Part shown: positions 52,086-62,616 of the stretch, in pieces | How the letters are laid out: every line of letters begins with the position of its first letter | How positions within the stretch are numbered: the first letter of the stretch is position 1 | Assembly (NCBI GenBank): GCA_949825065.1 | Contig: OX463841.1 | Coordinates: 25,382,476-25,446,475, forward strand | Direction of reading: 5' to 3' | Source of the DNA: Odontocerum albicorne | Lineage: Eukaryota > Arthropoda > Insecta > Trichoptera > Odontoceridae | Length of the DNA: 64,000 nt | Program-made: the position numbers and the translations under genes | The notes under the pieces: model-generated | What the model saw: only the letters and a program-made list of their open reading frames with translations | Told to the model about the DNA's origin: nothing | The model's database searches: none

Positions 52086-52875
52086 CTTCATTTAAAAAGG
52101 TTTATTTAATTTTAACACTTTTAGAAAAAAACCTCAACCAACAATTCTACATATATTTTAAAGTAAAATTCAGTTCTTAAAAGTATTGTATGTTCTTGTA
52201 TTTTAAAATAAAGCCTATAACTTGATTTTCATATAAGATTTTTCTCTCTTGGTTACAATTTTTTGCCTAAAACGGTTACATACAGTGATTTTCTGACCAT
52301 TGTCTTATTTTTTAATTTCTTGAGGCTGGTCCACCATTTTTCCCGAAATAAAAATCATTTTCAGTATTTTATTACTGATATCAATCAAACGGACTAGCCG
52401 ACAGCTTCTGATCTATAAAATGAAGCGACCCATCAATATTACAAGTCTATTCCACCATTTCTCTGTTTTTCTCCTCTCATACGAGCGAGAAAGTTTCTTT
52501 TCTTATATTTTTTGTGCCACATCTTGGAATCAAAGCAATATCTTGAGATATTAAGGCTTGCAAATGTAATTTTTGTTTTGATTATTTGGTAAAACACTTT
52601 TTGCATTTAAAAAATGTTTTCTAATCCTATAATAGTCAAACACACTTTGTTATGTGTTCAAGGAAATAAACGCTTTATTTATTTTTTAATGCATAAAAAC
52701 TGCACAGGTATTAGAATGATTTTAATTCGACGTAAAGATGTTTTTCTAGAATTAATTTTTTTTGCGAACATTGCAATCATTTTATTAGACATAATTTCCG
52801 TTAAAACCCGATAATTTAAAGTCTGAATGAAAAAAATGCTTCTTGATTTTAACATGTATCTTTTCTGTTATTTAG
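52086..52875. other. AT-rich stretch, nothing recognised
   Basis: No feature recognised. Confidence 0.3.
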
Positions 52876-53088
52876 ACGACCTCCATGACCTAGTTGGTAA
52901 GACGCCTGTCTTAACCGAAGGTTGTGGGTTGAAATCCCGCTGGAACCCAGATTTTTTAAATGGGATTCCAGTCTTGCTTTTACTTAAGACCTCTTTAAGA
53001 TCTATCATCTTGGTTGACTGGAAGAGATTGCCACATGGTAATAATCCCGCCAGGTTGTATTGTATACAACGAAAGTATAATACAATAC
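52876..53088 (+). mobile_element. tRNA-derived SINE, reference full-length copy
   Basis: Head ACGACCTCCATGACCTAGTT (A box TGACCTAGTTGG), GCCTGTCTTAACCGAAGG, B box GGGTTGAAATCCC, AACCCAGATTTTTTAAA, body GGGATTCCAGTCTTGC, hairpin GGAAGAGATTGCCACATGG, AATCCCGCCAGGTTGTATTG and end CGAAAGTATAATACAATAC. About 213 bp. The internal A and B boxes give an RNA polymerase III promoter, and the 3-prime part matches the LINE tail at 48.3 kb. Confidence 0.88.
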
Positions 53089-53534
53089 AGATTTCCTCTC
53101 AAAAGGGACTGCCTTCCAAATAAGCTGGCGTGCATGCGGTAGGTTCCGATTCTCATTCCCCACCCAGACGGTTTCAGTCATATGACAAATTGTTTACTTT
53201 ATGCGTCATTTTATCTTCTGGCCCCGGCGAAATGAACGGAACGGCCCATTTATTAGACATTATTGAATTTGCCATTTCACTGAAATACTTTCAATGTGCT
53301 TTGTTGCAATTTTGGATCGAACAAATTTTCAGAGCAATTTCAATAGATAGAGCCGTATTTCATGTTATGTCATAAAGACAAATTACTGAGTCGTTGTTTT
53401 CCAAAACTTAAATATTATTTTACAGTTTAATTTATTTAATTTTATTATTTCAATTTGTTTAAATAATTTTTCAAAGTCGCTTACAAAACGTACGATTATA
53501 AAATAGCTGGGAGTCTTTTTTAGATGTAAATGTT
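53089..53534. other. Unassigned stretch
   Basis: G+C-balanced at 53110-53260 with short plus-strand frames. No motif recognised. Confidence 0.3.
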
Positions 53535-53617
53535 ACCCGAATTAATCAAGCAAATTTCTATTTATTTTTATGAATAATCGAATTAATCAAGCAAATACCC
53601 GAATTAATCAAGCAAAG
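53535..53617. repeat. Three copies of an 18-bp motif
   Basis: (C)CGAATTAATCAAGCAAA occurs three times, unevenly spaced at 41 and 22 bp. The core TTAATCAAG is AT-rich and homeobox-like, but no function can be claimed. Confidence 0.7.
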
Positions 53618-53739
53618 TTCTAGTTTTTTTAAAACATATCGTACGAAATAACAAAAAAATCCAAGTCACATAAACCTAGCTTTTTAAACTAATTTCAATC
53701 TCCGGAAATTCCTATTTGACGGGAAAGGCTAAAATGGAA

Positions 53740-54235
53740 TACTAGCAACAGTGGTGTGTATGATACAAACTTTTATGTGCTGACTGCGATAATTGCTATA
53801 TAGGGAAGACAGGAAAAGAGACTTCGTGAACACATATCCGCCTTAACGAATCCTCTAATTTATTCTGAAATCACCGTGAAAATCACACATTTTCTATCGA
53901 TGATGCCCAAATTCTTCCGTATCTATAGTAACGGAAATAAATTGGACAGATTAGAGGCCCTAGAAATGTCCAAGTCAGTGCATTGGGATGGACATCAGGC
54001 AAACACATATATTCCCAAGATCTCACCGCTGCTTGCTGAAGTTGTTTCTTGCCTCCTTCCACCCAAAATTCTTGACCCAATTTTTTACCGTTAGAAGTGT
54101 GAATATTGGTACCAGTTTCAACAAAATTCAGCATTGTTTGTGCTCCCCCGATGATAATGTGAAAACCTTGAAACCGGTAGGGTTATACCGTTTTATAAAA
54201 ATGAAAGAAACGGTGTTGAATTAAACATGTTATAA
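53740..54235 (+). pseudogene. Penelope-like element, GIY-YIG endonuclease remnant
   Basis: Across two frames the plus strand shows NSGVYDTNFYVL with DCDNCYIGKTGK (the GVY...YIG core, 53747-53815), then the open frame 53876-54094 with SNGNKLDRLEALEMSKSVHW and YIPKISPLLAEV. GIY-YIG endonucleases of Penelope-like retroelements end with such an 'xxNxxxLExLExxxI' helix. The tail (GCTCCCCCGATGATAATGTG, then CTTGAAACCGGTAGGG) resembles the Penelope 3-prime region with a decayed hammerhead core (GATGA...GAAAC). The reverse transcriptase is not present. Confidence 0.62.
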
Positions 54236-54721
54236 TGTCTTTCAACTTTCACAGTGTTAATGCCTTAACTATAAATAATATATATTAAAAAATATTGATG
54301 ATATCCTATTTTTTAGTTAAAAAACAATTGTTTTCAATACAATGTATTAGGTTAGTAGTCGAGTTTACATAATTTTATTTTAGGTACATTCTGCTCAATA
54401 AGCGTGACACGATTCCAAAAACAAATAATTCCCAAGAAGTTCTCCTCAAGTTTGAACCGAAGGAGCTTTTAATTAGTTTACATAAGCATTTGCTAGGAAT
54501 GTCTGTGGATTATAAATATAATATATGAGTGCATACGCCTTCTGTGTCTTTTCCTCATAAATTTCTGACGCTTGTTCTCAAGTTTACCTCTTCCGAATTT
54601 AGTGTTATTGAGATTAATTATAATTATTGCACGTTGTTTTACTTAAATTCACATGTGTTTTATTACCATTTCAAAGCTGGCTGTTTATTATGACATAATT
54701 GCCCAGACATGTATGTTGTAT
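54236..54721. other. AT-rich stretch, nothing recognised
   Basis: No feature recognised. Confidence 0.3.
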
Positions 54722-54885
54722 GCATTACAACTCGGTGGGTTAGTCGTCATATGGTAAGTTCTACCAACCAACAAGAGGCCTTAAGTGAAAACGAGACTAG
54801 AATCCATTAAAAAAAAAGGAAATTGAACCTGCAACCCCAGGGTTAGGAGACAAACTTCTTACCAATGAGGCTACGGAGTTCTTCA
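54722..54885 (-). mobile_element. tRNA-derived SINE
   Basis: ACAACTCGGTGGGTTAGTCG (diverged tail), GTGAAAACGAGACTAGAATC body, AATTGAACCTGCAACCCC (B side) and ATGAGGCTACGGAG (A side). Confidence 0.7.
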
Positions 54886-54929
54886 ATTTATTGTATAATA
54901 AGACATTAGGAAATAATGCGGATTTAAAT

Positions 54930-55205
54930 AAGACGCATTACTTAAGATAAAGAAAGAATCATTGAGATATTTCGGCCTCGTATGAATAATGACGATGAAA
55001 GGTTTATAAAAAATAGTTTATAGAATTACAATAGTATAAAAAATATGAAAAGTTCGGGAAGACCTAGAAAAAACGTGGCACAGGCAATTAATCAAATTCG
55101 ATGAAATATGAATAATGAAATGCGGATATACATATTATGAGGGTCGAATGAAGTGGAGATCTAATCTCTCTTTCTACTCCGATAAGGGCATGCCGTGATG
55201 ATGAT
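54930..55205 (+). pseudogene. RTE-like LINE, C-terminus and tail
   Basis: LKIKKESLRYFGLV, then a degraded SGRPRKNVAQAIN segment and a tail with CTACTCCGATAAGGGCATGC and GTGATGATGATG. A different subfamily tail from the 8.8-kb copy. Confidence 0.5.
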
Positions 55206-55259
55206 GATTTATTGTAATTTTTTTTGTTTCTTATTATTTTCCAGAAAAGTAAGATATGA
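55206..55259. other. Linker
   Basis: AT-rich, no feature. Confidence 0.2.
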
Positions 55260-55412
55260 CCAAATGATCGATTTGTAGAAAAATAATAGAGTTGATCAAC
55301 TTTTTAGTGGATCAACTCGATTGAAACAAAGGTTCTCACTACAGATTTCATTCAACTTTTGTTGATCAACTATAATCGGTCAACTCAACTTGATCCGTGA
55401 GAACGGGACTTA
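55260..55412. repeat. Cluster of TTGATCAA-type inverted repeats
   Basis: GAGTTGATCAACTTTTTAGT, GGATCAACTCGATTGAAAC, GTTGATCAACTATAATCGG and GTCAACTCAACTTGATCCG, followed by TGAGAACGGGAC. Several palindromic TTGATCAA or near copies pair with each other. It could be the end of a DNA transposon. Confidence 0.55.
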
Positions 55413-55724
55413 AAAGAAAATCACAAATTGTTTAGCAACCACTAAGAATGTATTTCTTTTTTAATATTAATATTTTTGTCACATTTTTTGTTAGAAGAAA
55501 TATTTTTCAGCCGTCGGTGACATAATATTGATTATAATAATTATTAGAATCAAAATATTGACAGATTTACTAGCATTAAAAAAATCATCTAATTTTTATT
55601 TATTATAAAAACTTTACTTATGAGCCATTGTATTGTTTTATTTAACAATAAATACGGTTTAAAAATGAGTGTATCAACATATAACTTCATATCTCATTGA
55701 ATAAATGAGAAATGAAGTACAATA
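55413..55724. other. AT-rich stretch, nothing recognised
   Basis: No feature recognised. Confidence 0.3.
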
Positions 55725-56195
55725 TACATACATATCTTTGCACTGTGTCCCTTGCGGGGTAGGCAGAGAGAACAATTTCCATACTTTTCTAACCAACCAC
55801 ACAACTTGTGCTTCCGCTATATTCATATTGTAAATCTTGTCACGCACAATTTTCTAGTTTTCATACATCTCACTTTATCTTACTTCAAAATCTGGTCCAC
55901 TGAATCCAAACACATTTAACGCACCCTTTCTACTTCTGATTATTATACTCACTTAGTGATTCTCTCCACATGTCCAAACCATCTTAAAGCTATTTTCTTC
56001 CTCTTACTTAAAACATCCATTATTTTATCCATGTATTCATTTCCGTTCTCTTCAATTTGCCTTCTTTCATAAATTGATACTCCACAGCTTTAATCTAAAT
56101 TTTACCCTTCTTCTGCCAAGTACAAGCTTCACTTCCATATGTTCAACGGGTGGATAAATATCGTGTCGTGGACTGTTAAATTATTACATAATTAA
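55725..56195 (-). pseudogene. RTE-like LINE, C-terminus and tail
   Basis: The plus text begins with the reversed tail (CTTGCGGGGTAGGCAGAGAG), continues through AAATCTGGTCCACTGAATCC (reverse of the WLDQV region) and CTCTCCACATGTCCAAACC (reverse of WFGHVER), to CCATATGTTCAACGGG. Same layout as the 2.4-kb copy. Confidence 0.68.
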
Positions 56196-56339
56196 TGATT
56201 TCCCCATTTGATCCCCTTTCATGAACAAACTAATAAACTACTACGTAATTGAAAAGTGGTTCGTTCTTGGTAAAATTCTGTTTCATTTCATAGAAAATCA
56301 CATGTTTCTAAATGTCTCCTGTCACGGTGTATTATTCCG

Positions 56340-56545
56340 TAATGGAATTTGATCTGGCAAGCGCATCAGAGCAAGCGAAACAACATCTCACGTTGGATGG
56401 AGCTGGATGACTTTGAGCGCTGAGTACAGAGCAGAGCAGAGGAGCGTGTTCCAGCTTCATGCGCTCTGCCACCAGACATTGCGCACTGACCTTGGTGACA
56501 ATGTTGTATCAACTCTCGTTTCGAGAGAGTATCGTCTGTACTAAA
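56340..56545. other. G+C-balanced block, candidate exon or promoter
   Basis: About 200 bp with GCGCTGAG, GCGCTCTGCC and CAGCTCCATCC-like text (reverse) stand out. The minus strand is open for 61 codons (56551-56366) and carries GGTCAGTGCGC, an initiator-like motif. The palindrome CTCTCGTTTCGAGAG lies at about 56514-56528. GTTTCGAGAGAG followed by a TAC(T/C)AAACTC block recurs at 58.41 kb, so this may be a repeat instead. Confidence 0.25.
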
Positions 56546-57167
56546 CTCCAATATTGTGCATTACTCATATATAATAAACGTTACGTGAATCGATTTTCTA
56601 TTTAGAGTTTTCAATATATAACGTGTTACATTTCATATAAGAATTGAACCAAGTAATTTTATAGATAAACAAGTACTCGTAATAACCCATCATTAATGAA
56701 GGAAGCAAATCAAAGACTTTCATTTATGTTGAATTTTTTCAGTTAAAAAGTGCTTTGATGACAACATTTTTTGCGGAATTGCGTGGGTTTTTTTCAGAGT
56801 CCTAACACGAAAAACATTATCTTCAAACCTTCAATAAAAACGTAAACCCGTCCCACCAATAAGCAACCCGCCACTCTGAAAAAATAAAGATTTTCTGAAA
56901 CGTGTTTTAAATATAGAATTCCTTGGTATTCGACGTACAAAGGTGAGAATAACATAACATATACTGATAAACCGTAACTATGAAAACATTTATCGTTACA
57001 CACTGATGACGTACGCTCAACCGATTTCATGTTGTTTTTTATGTAGGCCGCTAATATATATATTTTTAATGGAGTATTTTTATCCTGGGCAGTGGAATTA
57101 TCATCGTTTAACACTATTACCATATTTAGTTATAATCCACGTATCGAACCAAACACATCATATTACG
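56546..57167. other. AT-rich stretch, no convincing gene
   Basis: A 109-codon minus-strand frame (57123-56794) has no recognised motif. Confidence 0.3.
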
Positions 57168-57320
57168 TCCTTGTGACCTAGTTGCTAGTTGTTTTCCAAC
57201 AGACTTACAGACTCAATTTTCCCTTTCAAAGTTTTTTCTTTAGGCCTCGTTAACATATTTCAGTTTGGTTGGAATGAACCCGCCAAATTATACTGTATAT
57301 AACGAAAGTGTAATATTCTA
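57168..57320 (+). mobile_element. tRNA-derived SINE, internally deleted
   Basis: CGTCCTTGTGACCTAGTTG head, then directly the 3-prime part GTTTGGTTGGAATGAACCCG, CCAAATTATACTGTATATAA and CGAAAGTGTAATATTC. The B box and hairpin are lost. Confidence 0.6.
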
Positions 57321-58079
57321 TTACCTATGCCAATATTCTGTTGAATAGTATTCATAATTGAAATGCCAATTTTTAACATAATTTTAGAAATCAACTTGAT
57401 TTATTAAATGGCGACTGTGTGCTGCTTTTTGTAAATTAAACGAATTTATTTGTTAAATTAAACTCTTGATAGAAGAGTTTTCCAATTGGCCAACGAAAGG
57501 TCTTCAGACGAAGTAAAAATTGTTGTTTGAATTGAAATATAATTTGATATTTTATTTGTTTCTAAACAATGATTAATTATTTCCTGACCATTTTTATTCC
57601 GGGTCTTATTATGGCTTTGGTTTTGACAAGTTATCAACATACGCGTATAAGGGTTCATCAGTGTTATACTATATCATCATTTTATCTCTTGTTGTTACCT
57701 ACATGGTTGTTAAAATCAAAATAAGAAAATCTTTAATTTTTCGTGTATCTTTTAGATTTATTTGACTGCTCTAAAAAGAACTAAATTTTTTCTGTGGTGA
57801 CATTGTTTAATAAATGTTATCAGGACTGACGAAGACGATGTGCTTTGATACTAGTTGATCCGTGGTATAACAAGTGTTATTTGTATTGAAATACAATACT
57901 ATGTATGTTTATTGTAATTAAATGAACTATGATGTTCTCCAAATTTTCTTTAAAATATTTTTTTCAGCATATATAACATGAGCTCTTCTATTTATGTTTA
58001 CAAACACGCCTAAAGTGCGTGAAAGTAGCTTTATGCAACGATGAAGTTTGTTTTTCAAATCTATGGCGTTTTTGTAGAT
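57321..58079. other. AT-rich stretch, nothing recognised
   Basis: No feature recognised. Confidence 0.3.
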
Positions 58080-58294
58080 GTACAAGTCATCAATTACTTA
58101 TTTGTCAGTTTGAAGTTTTGCAACGCTTGTATTCCTGAAATACAGACTTCAGGTAAATTTTAAAGGTAAACTTTGAATACATAAATAATTTATGTATTCA
58201 ACGTTTACCTTTAAAATTTACCTGAGGTCTGTATTTCAGGAATACAAGTGTTGCAAAACTTCAAACTGACAAATAAGTAATTGATGACTTGTAC
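58080..58294. repeat. 215-bp near-perfect spacerless palindrome
   Basis: Arms of about 107 bp, centred at 58187, differ at only three positions by eye (for example AACGCTTG against AACACTTG reversed). The outer ends are GTACAAGTCATCAATTACTT and its reverse complement. There is no loop. If the outer TA pairs (58081-58082, 58292-58293) are target duplications, it would be a fold-back MITE of the Tc1/mariner type. No coding. Confidence 0.93.
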
Positions 58295-58974
58295 CTCTTT
58301 ACCATAACGCTATAGAAATATTATTTATCGTGATCTCTGTACATCACGTCTATAATTGCACGATTTCGACATTGTCCACTATCTTTAGAATCGAAGTTAT
58401 GTCACTGTTTCGAGAGAGCACTTTTCAGTACCAAACTCTAAACACAAACATTTTCTTGTTGTCCCACCACTGGATCACGAATAAAGCTCACTCTCGTTTT
58501 TGTTGCCCAATAAATACGAGAATCGTGACAATTTTTTTTCGAATCATAGAATTGCGTTGTACAAAAGTGAAATGATAATACTTAAAAATAACGGTAATAT
58601 AACAACTTGCACTAAACAGCCGCCAGTTACTGAAACATGAAAAACAATGGCTCGCAATTAGTTAATTTTGAAGTTCCCTTAAAATATACGAATTTAAGTC
58701 CGGTGAATTAAAAAAAGTTCTTATTTTATACAACTAAAATATAGTTAGCAAAAATACACAGTCGTACGAAGTTACATTACCTTAATGACTATTGGGTATT
58801 CGGCTGCATATTGCACTTTCTAGAAGAATATTGATAACAACCTTCCTTCCATGACAGTAAAACTTACATTATATTTTCTTTATTTATACAATTTTCTTTG
58901 TTTATACAATAACCAGCAATATGTAATACTTTATTTGTTTCCGTTCAAATCGGAATATTTTAAGTTGTTATAAA
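58295..58974. other. AT-rich stretch, nothing recognised
   Basis: A GTTTCGAGAGAG block at about 58408 recurs from 56.5 kb. Nothing else was recognised. Confidence 0.3.
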
Positions 58975-59110
58975 GATTGAATTATTTGGGGTTTAAATGT
59001 AGGAAATCACATGAAATGTGTTTTTAAAAGATTGAATTATTTGTGTTTAAATGTAGGAAATCGCATGAAATGGGGTTTAAATGTAGGAAATTACATGACT
59101 GTTTTTAAAC
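58975..59110. repeat. Tandem repeat, two to three units
   Basis: GATTGAATTATTTG, GTTTAAATGTAGGAAAT and (C/G)ACATGAAATG recur at about 58976, 59029 and (partly) 59071. Unit about 55 bp, third copy shortened. Confidence 0.8.
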
Positions 59111-59281
59111 GAATTATTATTTTTCACACTTTTACACAAAATTATTTAACTTTACTTAAATCATATTCTCAAATGACTTAATATTTTTTATGTGAAATGC
59201 ATAATTCTATATATGTTCCATTTCAATATGAGTCAAAAAAGAAAATATATTTATTTAACTAAAACTTCATTATAAAAACAA

Positions 59282-59515
59282 TCGGGCGGACTTATTGCCA
59301 GGTGACAATCTCTTTTAAACATACAGACAAAAGTAAATAAAGGAAGTTACATGATCGCATCTTTACAACATTTATAAACAATTTACATAGTAAAAGTGAG
59401 ATATAATCAATCAAAGGAAAATGAAGGGATGGTGGGGAGGATAGAAAAACCAGGAATGAAATATGTTATATTACTGACTTGAAATTAAGAGTTTTTTCAG
59501 TTCCTTCTTATTCGC
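59282..59515 (-). mobile_element. CR1/Jockey-like LINE 3-prime end, second copy
   Basis: Reversed, it reads a short coding end KKELKKLLISSQ-stop (compare KKRLKKPLNSSH at 48.1 kb), CCTTTGATTGATTATATCTC, then GAGATTGTCACCTGGCAATA and GTCCGCCCGATTG. The same 3-prime UTR and end as the copy at 48.1-48.34 kb. Confidence 0.75.
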
Positions 59516-59844
59516 AGTCGAAAATACTCGTAGAATTACATCAATCAAAAACATTCATAATTTGTACGTTTTTTTAAAATTTAGTATATATTATATTATT
59601 TTACATCTGAAAATATACATTTGCAAATGTTTTTTACTTCAAAAATACTTTAATTTATCCTTAACATATAAAACGTAGACTACGAAAAGTTCGGTTGCTC
59701 TCTGCTCATTTATACTGTTCGGTATTTTATTAAAAAAAAAACTTTTGTTGTATAATTATACCACAATGTGAAGTGTTATTTTAGAATAAGTATATTATAA
59801 ATAATGAATCATTTCACATGATCCTGGTCACATTTATTGTATAA
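59516..59844. other. AT-rich stretch, nothing recognised
   Basis: No feature recognised. Confidence 0.3.
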
Positions 59845-60290
59845 TTCCAGATTTTTTGTTGCATTGTTTCAGAATGAAACCGACTTTGTTTTGTTTTTTT
59901 CATTTTGAGAGTTCATTGATATTATAATTCCAGAATTATTATTGTATCAGTCCAGAATGAACTCGATTGTTTTATTTTTTCATTCTAGTGCGAGTTAATT
60001 CAGATTTTATTATTATATCAGTCCTAAATGCATCCATTTAGACTTTACTGTTTCATTCCAGAATATTTTCAACCAGTTTTATTGAGTCATTCTAGAATGA
60101 GACGTATTGTTTTGCAACACATAATGTTTGAAATGTATTGTTATTTCAAAACAAGTCGATAAGATAGTAATGATTAGGAGAAATCGAATCAGACATGATA
60201 TATATTATTACAGAAAAAAATCGATCTGATGTTAATATATCGATTCAGAATGAGTTCGACCTGATATTAATATATAATTCCAGAATGATT
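59845..60290. repeat. Degenerate repeat block rich in TTCnnGAA palindromes
   Basis: ATTCCAGAAT or ATTCTAGAAT appears at about 59938, 60056, 60090 and 60278, with weaker relatives (TTTCAGAATG at about 59867, GATTCAGAATG at about 60243). Each is followed by a GA-(A/G)-(C/T)-CGA-TTGTTTT-like phrase. It looks like an old minisatellite with 75-85-bp units. The palindromes match the heat-shock element core. Confidence 0.6.
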
Positions 60291-60435
60291 TTCCAAGACC
60301 AGTCTCTCACGAATTGAATAATTGATTCGATCAGTCCATTGTTAGGGAGGGGCCCCGGACCCTGTCGACTCCGTGTCGTGTCCCATTGCAGTCCCATGTT
60401 GATGGATGTATCTGCAGAAGGATTGCGTACTCTAT
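60242..60435 (-). pseudogene. Possible LINE C-terminal remnant
   Basis: Minus frame 60448-60245: MPKMNRVRNPSADTSINMG then LQWDTTRSRQGPG and VRDWSWKIILEL. An 'LxWxxxGxRxRGRP...xxxxWxxxxxLAxxR' layout is common at the end of LINE proteins. The resemblance is loose. Confidence 0.3.
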
Positions 60436-61160
60436 TCATCTTCGGCATTTATCTTTTGTGATTTATTTATTTTATTCGAAAAACTAATGTATTGAATAAT
60501 ACACAAGTCTATGAGATAATAGAAAAATAATCCTACTTTCAAAAATATATTTTTGATTTCAAATATTAAATGAAAACATTTTTAAATTTTTCGTTATTTT
60601 TTTTATTTCACGGTTGAATTCATTTGAAAAAAATGACATTTGTAACATTTATACCCAGTCCACGACACTTTATATCCACACCAATTCCTAAACACATAAA
60701 TAGCCTTTGTCTCATCCACACTCATATATTTCGTCATATATACTTTTCTGTTTTTCATGCTTTCACCTTTTTTTCAGTCATAATTTATTCAACTATATCT
60801 TTCCTCTTCCTTGCACGCCATTCGTTCTAGACGAATTCATCTTTCAGAACTCATTCTTTCAGTATGTTAAAGCCATATCAAGATTAATTTATTTTTTCTA
60901 CTTCGCACATCATCCGACTCGAACAAACAGTTATCCTTAATTCTGGCATTATTATCATACATCGTAATACCAAATATTGATATTTATTCTGCTTCTTTTA
61001 CTTTTCCTTAATGTATAGGGTACATTTCATCACAAACATTTGAACAAGTTATCAAATTTTGAAGTCGATTTATTCATAATTTCATTTTGTTATATTTTAC
61101 ACGTGTTTCACGAATACAGTTAATACATTTGGCTGGACCGAATGAAAGGGTTCACGACCA
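60436..61160. other. AT-rich stretch, nothing recognised
   Basis: C/T-rich on the plus strand at 60640-60960 with chance frames. Nothing recognised. Confidence 0.3.
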
Positions 61161-61171
61161 CATAATATCAT

Positions 61172-61384
61172 CTATAATCGCATATCTTGACCCAACGGGG
61201 ACTCCCTTTGATCTGCCACGGGCCCTATCCCCTCAGTAAAGATCTCGTAATGACTGAACGGAAGATGTTCTGCGTACCAACCAGAGAGGAAGGGGTCATT
61301 ATTAATTCCTAATAGATTGTTCACGCCCAGCGTGAAAGAACGGATTATTAAATTGGTACGATGTTGTAGAATGGGTCTTTTCAA
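61172..61384 (-). other. Open G+C-balanced block, unrecognised
   Basis: The minus strand is open for 70 codons (RSFTLGVNNLLGINNDPFLS, then FSHYEIFTEGIGPVADQRES). Composition is more coding-like than around it. Not assigned to a family; it may be a retroelement or exon fragment. Confidence 0.25.
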
Positions 61385-61566
61385 AGTAATGTACTTTCAG
61401 TTGTGAACACAATGTCAAGAGATTTTAAGATCTTTGCAAATGAAAAACTCGCTATTAATGTTTTGTGAATACATTTTAACTAATCTTCAAATCGTAAAAT
61501 ATGACATTTTTATGTATAAATAAATTTATACTATTATATACATTTAGTGTTGTTTCACAAAATGGT

Positions 61567-61722
61567 ATTACACTTTCATAGAATACAGTACAACCTGACG
61601 GTTTTACGCCATGTGGCGATCACTTTTGACCAACTAAAAATATTTTTTTGTTGGAGCTTCAAGTGAAAACAAGACTAAAACACCTTTTTAAAAATAAGTC
61701 ACAGCAGAAATAGATTAGAAGA
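61567..61722 (-). mobile_element. tRNA-derived SINE, head lost
   Basis: ATTACACTTTCATAGAATAC, ACAACCTGACGGTTTTACGC, CATGTGGCGATCAC and GTGAAAACAAGACTAAAAC. The A/B-box head is decayed. Confidence 0.65.
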
Positions 61723-62304
61723 CAACTTAATTTTTACACCTCGAAAACATTTGTTTTTACATTTTTGCTTTTATATTCTATACAATTGGCAATATGGACA
61801 TGGTCTCGTATGCCTTCGGTGCACAGGTATATATTGTATTTCAATAGGTGGTGCCCTCGAAGTTACCCGGGAGTTTTAAAGAAGTAAAATGGATAATGAA
61901 GCAAATATATACGAATTAGCGTGGTTTTATTTGTCTACGGTGATCTTGATAATATTGCACCTGGTTATACTAAAGTATTTGATCTATGTTAAATAGGTTG
62001 TCCAGAAAGTACAATACATATATTTTCCTATTTTTCAGATAGACGTTGTTAGGGCATAATATTTATTGCTAACGTCATATGAATATTCCAAACGTGATGA
62101 ATGTGTAGTAATAAAGATGGTAAAAGTTTAGCGCATTTTTTGGTCACTGTTAACATAATTTTTTGGCGCTATTTTGAAGATGGAATAAATGTTTTTTTAC
62201 GGAGCTTGATGTTTTTTTACTGTTGCAAAAGAAAAAAATGCGACTTGATCAAAAAAATATTTAAGACAAGTATATAACCACGATTCAATAGCGGTCGTAT
62301 TTGT
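61723..62304. other. AT-rich stretch, nothing recognised
   Basis: GGTTGTCCAGAAAGTACAA at about 61997 has a mariner-terminus flavour (compare CCAGAAAGTA) and could be the left end of the remnant that follows. Confidence 0.35.
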
Positions 62305-62560
62305 TCAATGTGATTTTATTAAAAATACGTAATGTTGACACGACGATCGAAGATGGTGTCCGTTCTGAAAGGTCGATTACCACTGATGACAATCAAATTA
62401 ATTAATTTCATCGAGAGTAACCAGTGTTCTACGACACTAGAGATTGCTGTGATACTGAAAATATTGAAAACCACCATTCACGAGCATTTGGTGCAATTTG
62501 ACCAGAAAATACGAAATTATTGCCCAGACAACCCAATAAATATCCTTGTATTAAAAATAT
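62305..62560 (+). pseudogene. mariner-type DNA-binding domain remnant
   Basis: Plus strand: NVDTTIEDGVRSERSITTDD, then a frame change to FIESNQCSTTLEIAVILKIL followed by KTTIHEHLVQF. 'xxDxxRSGRPxxxxxxxI...xNxxxTxxEIAxxLxIxxxTIxxHLxxx' is the second helix-turn-helix of mariner-type transposases. The catalytic domain is absent. Confidence 0.55.
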
Positions 62561-62616
62561 TTTATTACGCACTGTTTTTGTTACCTCCTGCCGCTCCTCG
62601 ACCTCAAAGGAAATAA

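Noticed and set aside
53535..53617. Homeodomain-binding array
   Set aside because: The repeated TTAATCAAG core is common in AT-rich DNA and the copies are a local duplication; function cannot be argued from this.
56794..57123. 109-codon minus-strand open frame
   Set aside because: No recognised motif; hydrophobic stretches are expected from AT-rich codons.
58080..58294. Rho-independent terminator
   Set aside because: The stem is far too long, has no T tract in the bacterial sense, and the window is eukaryotic.
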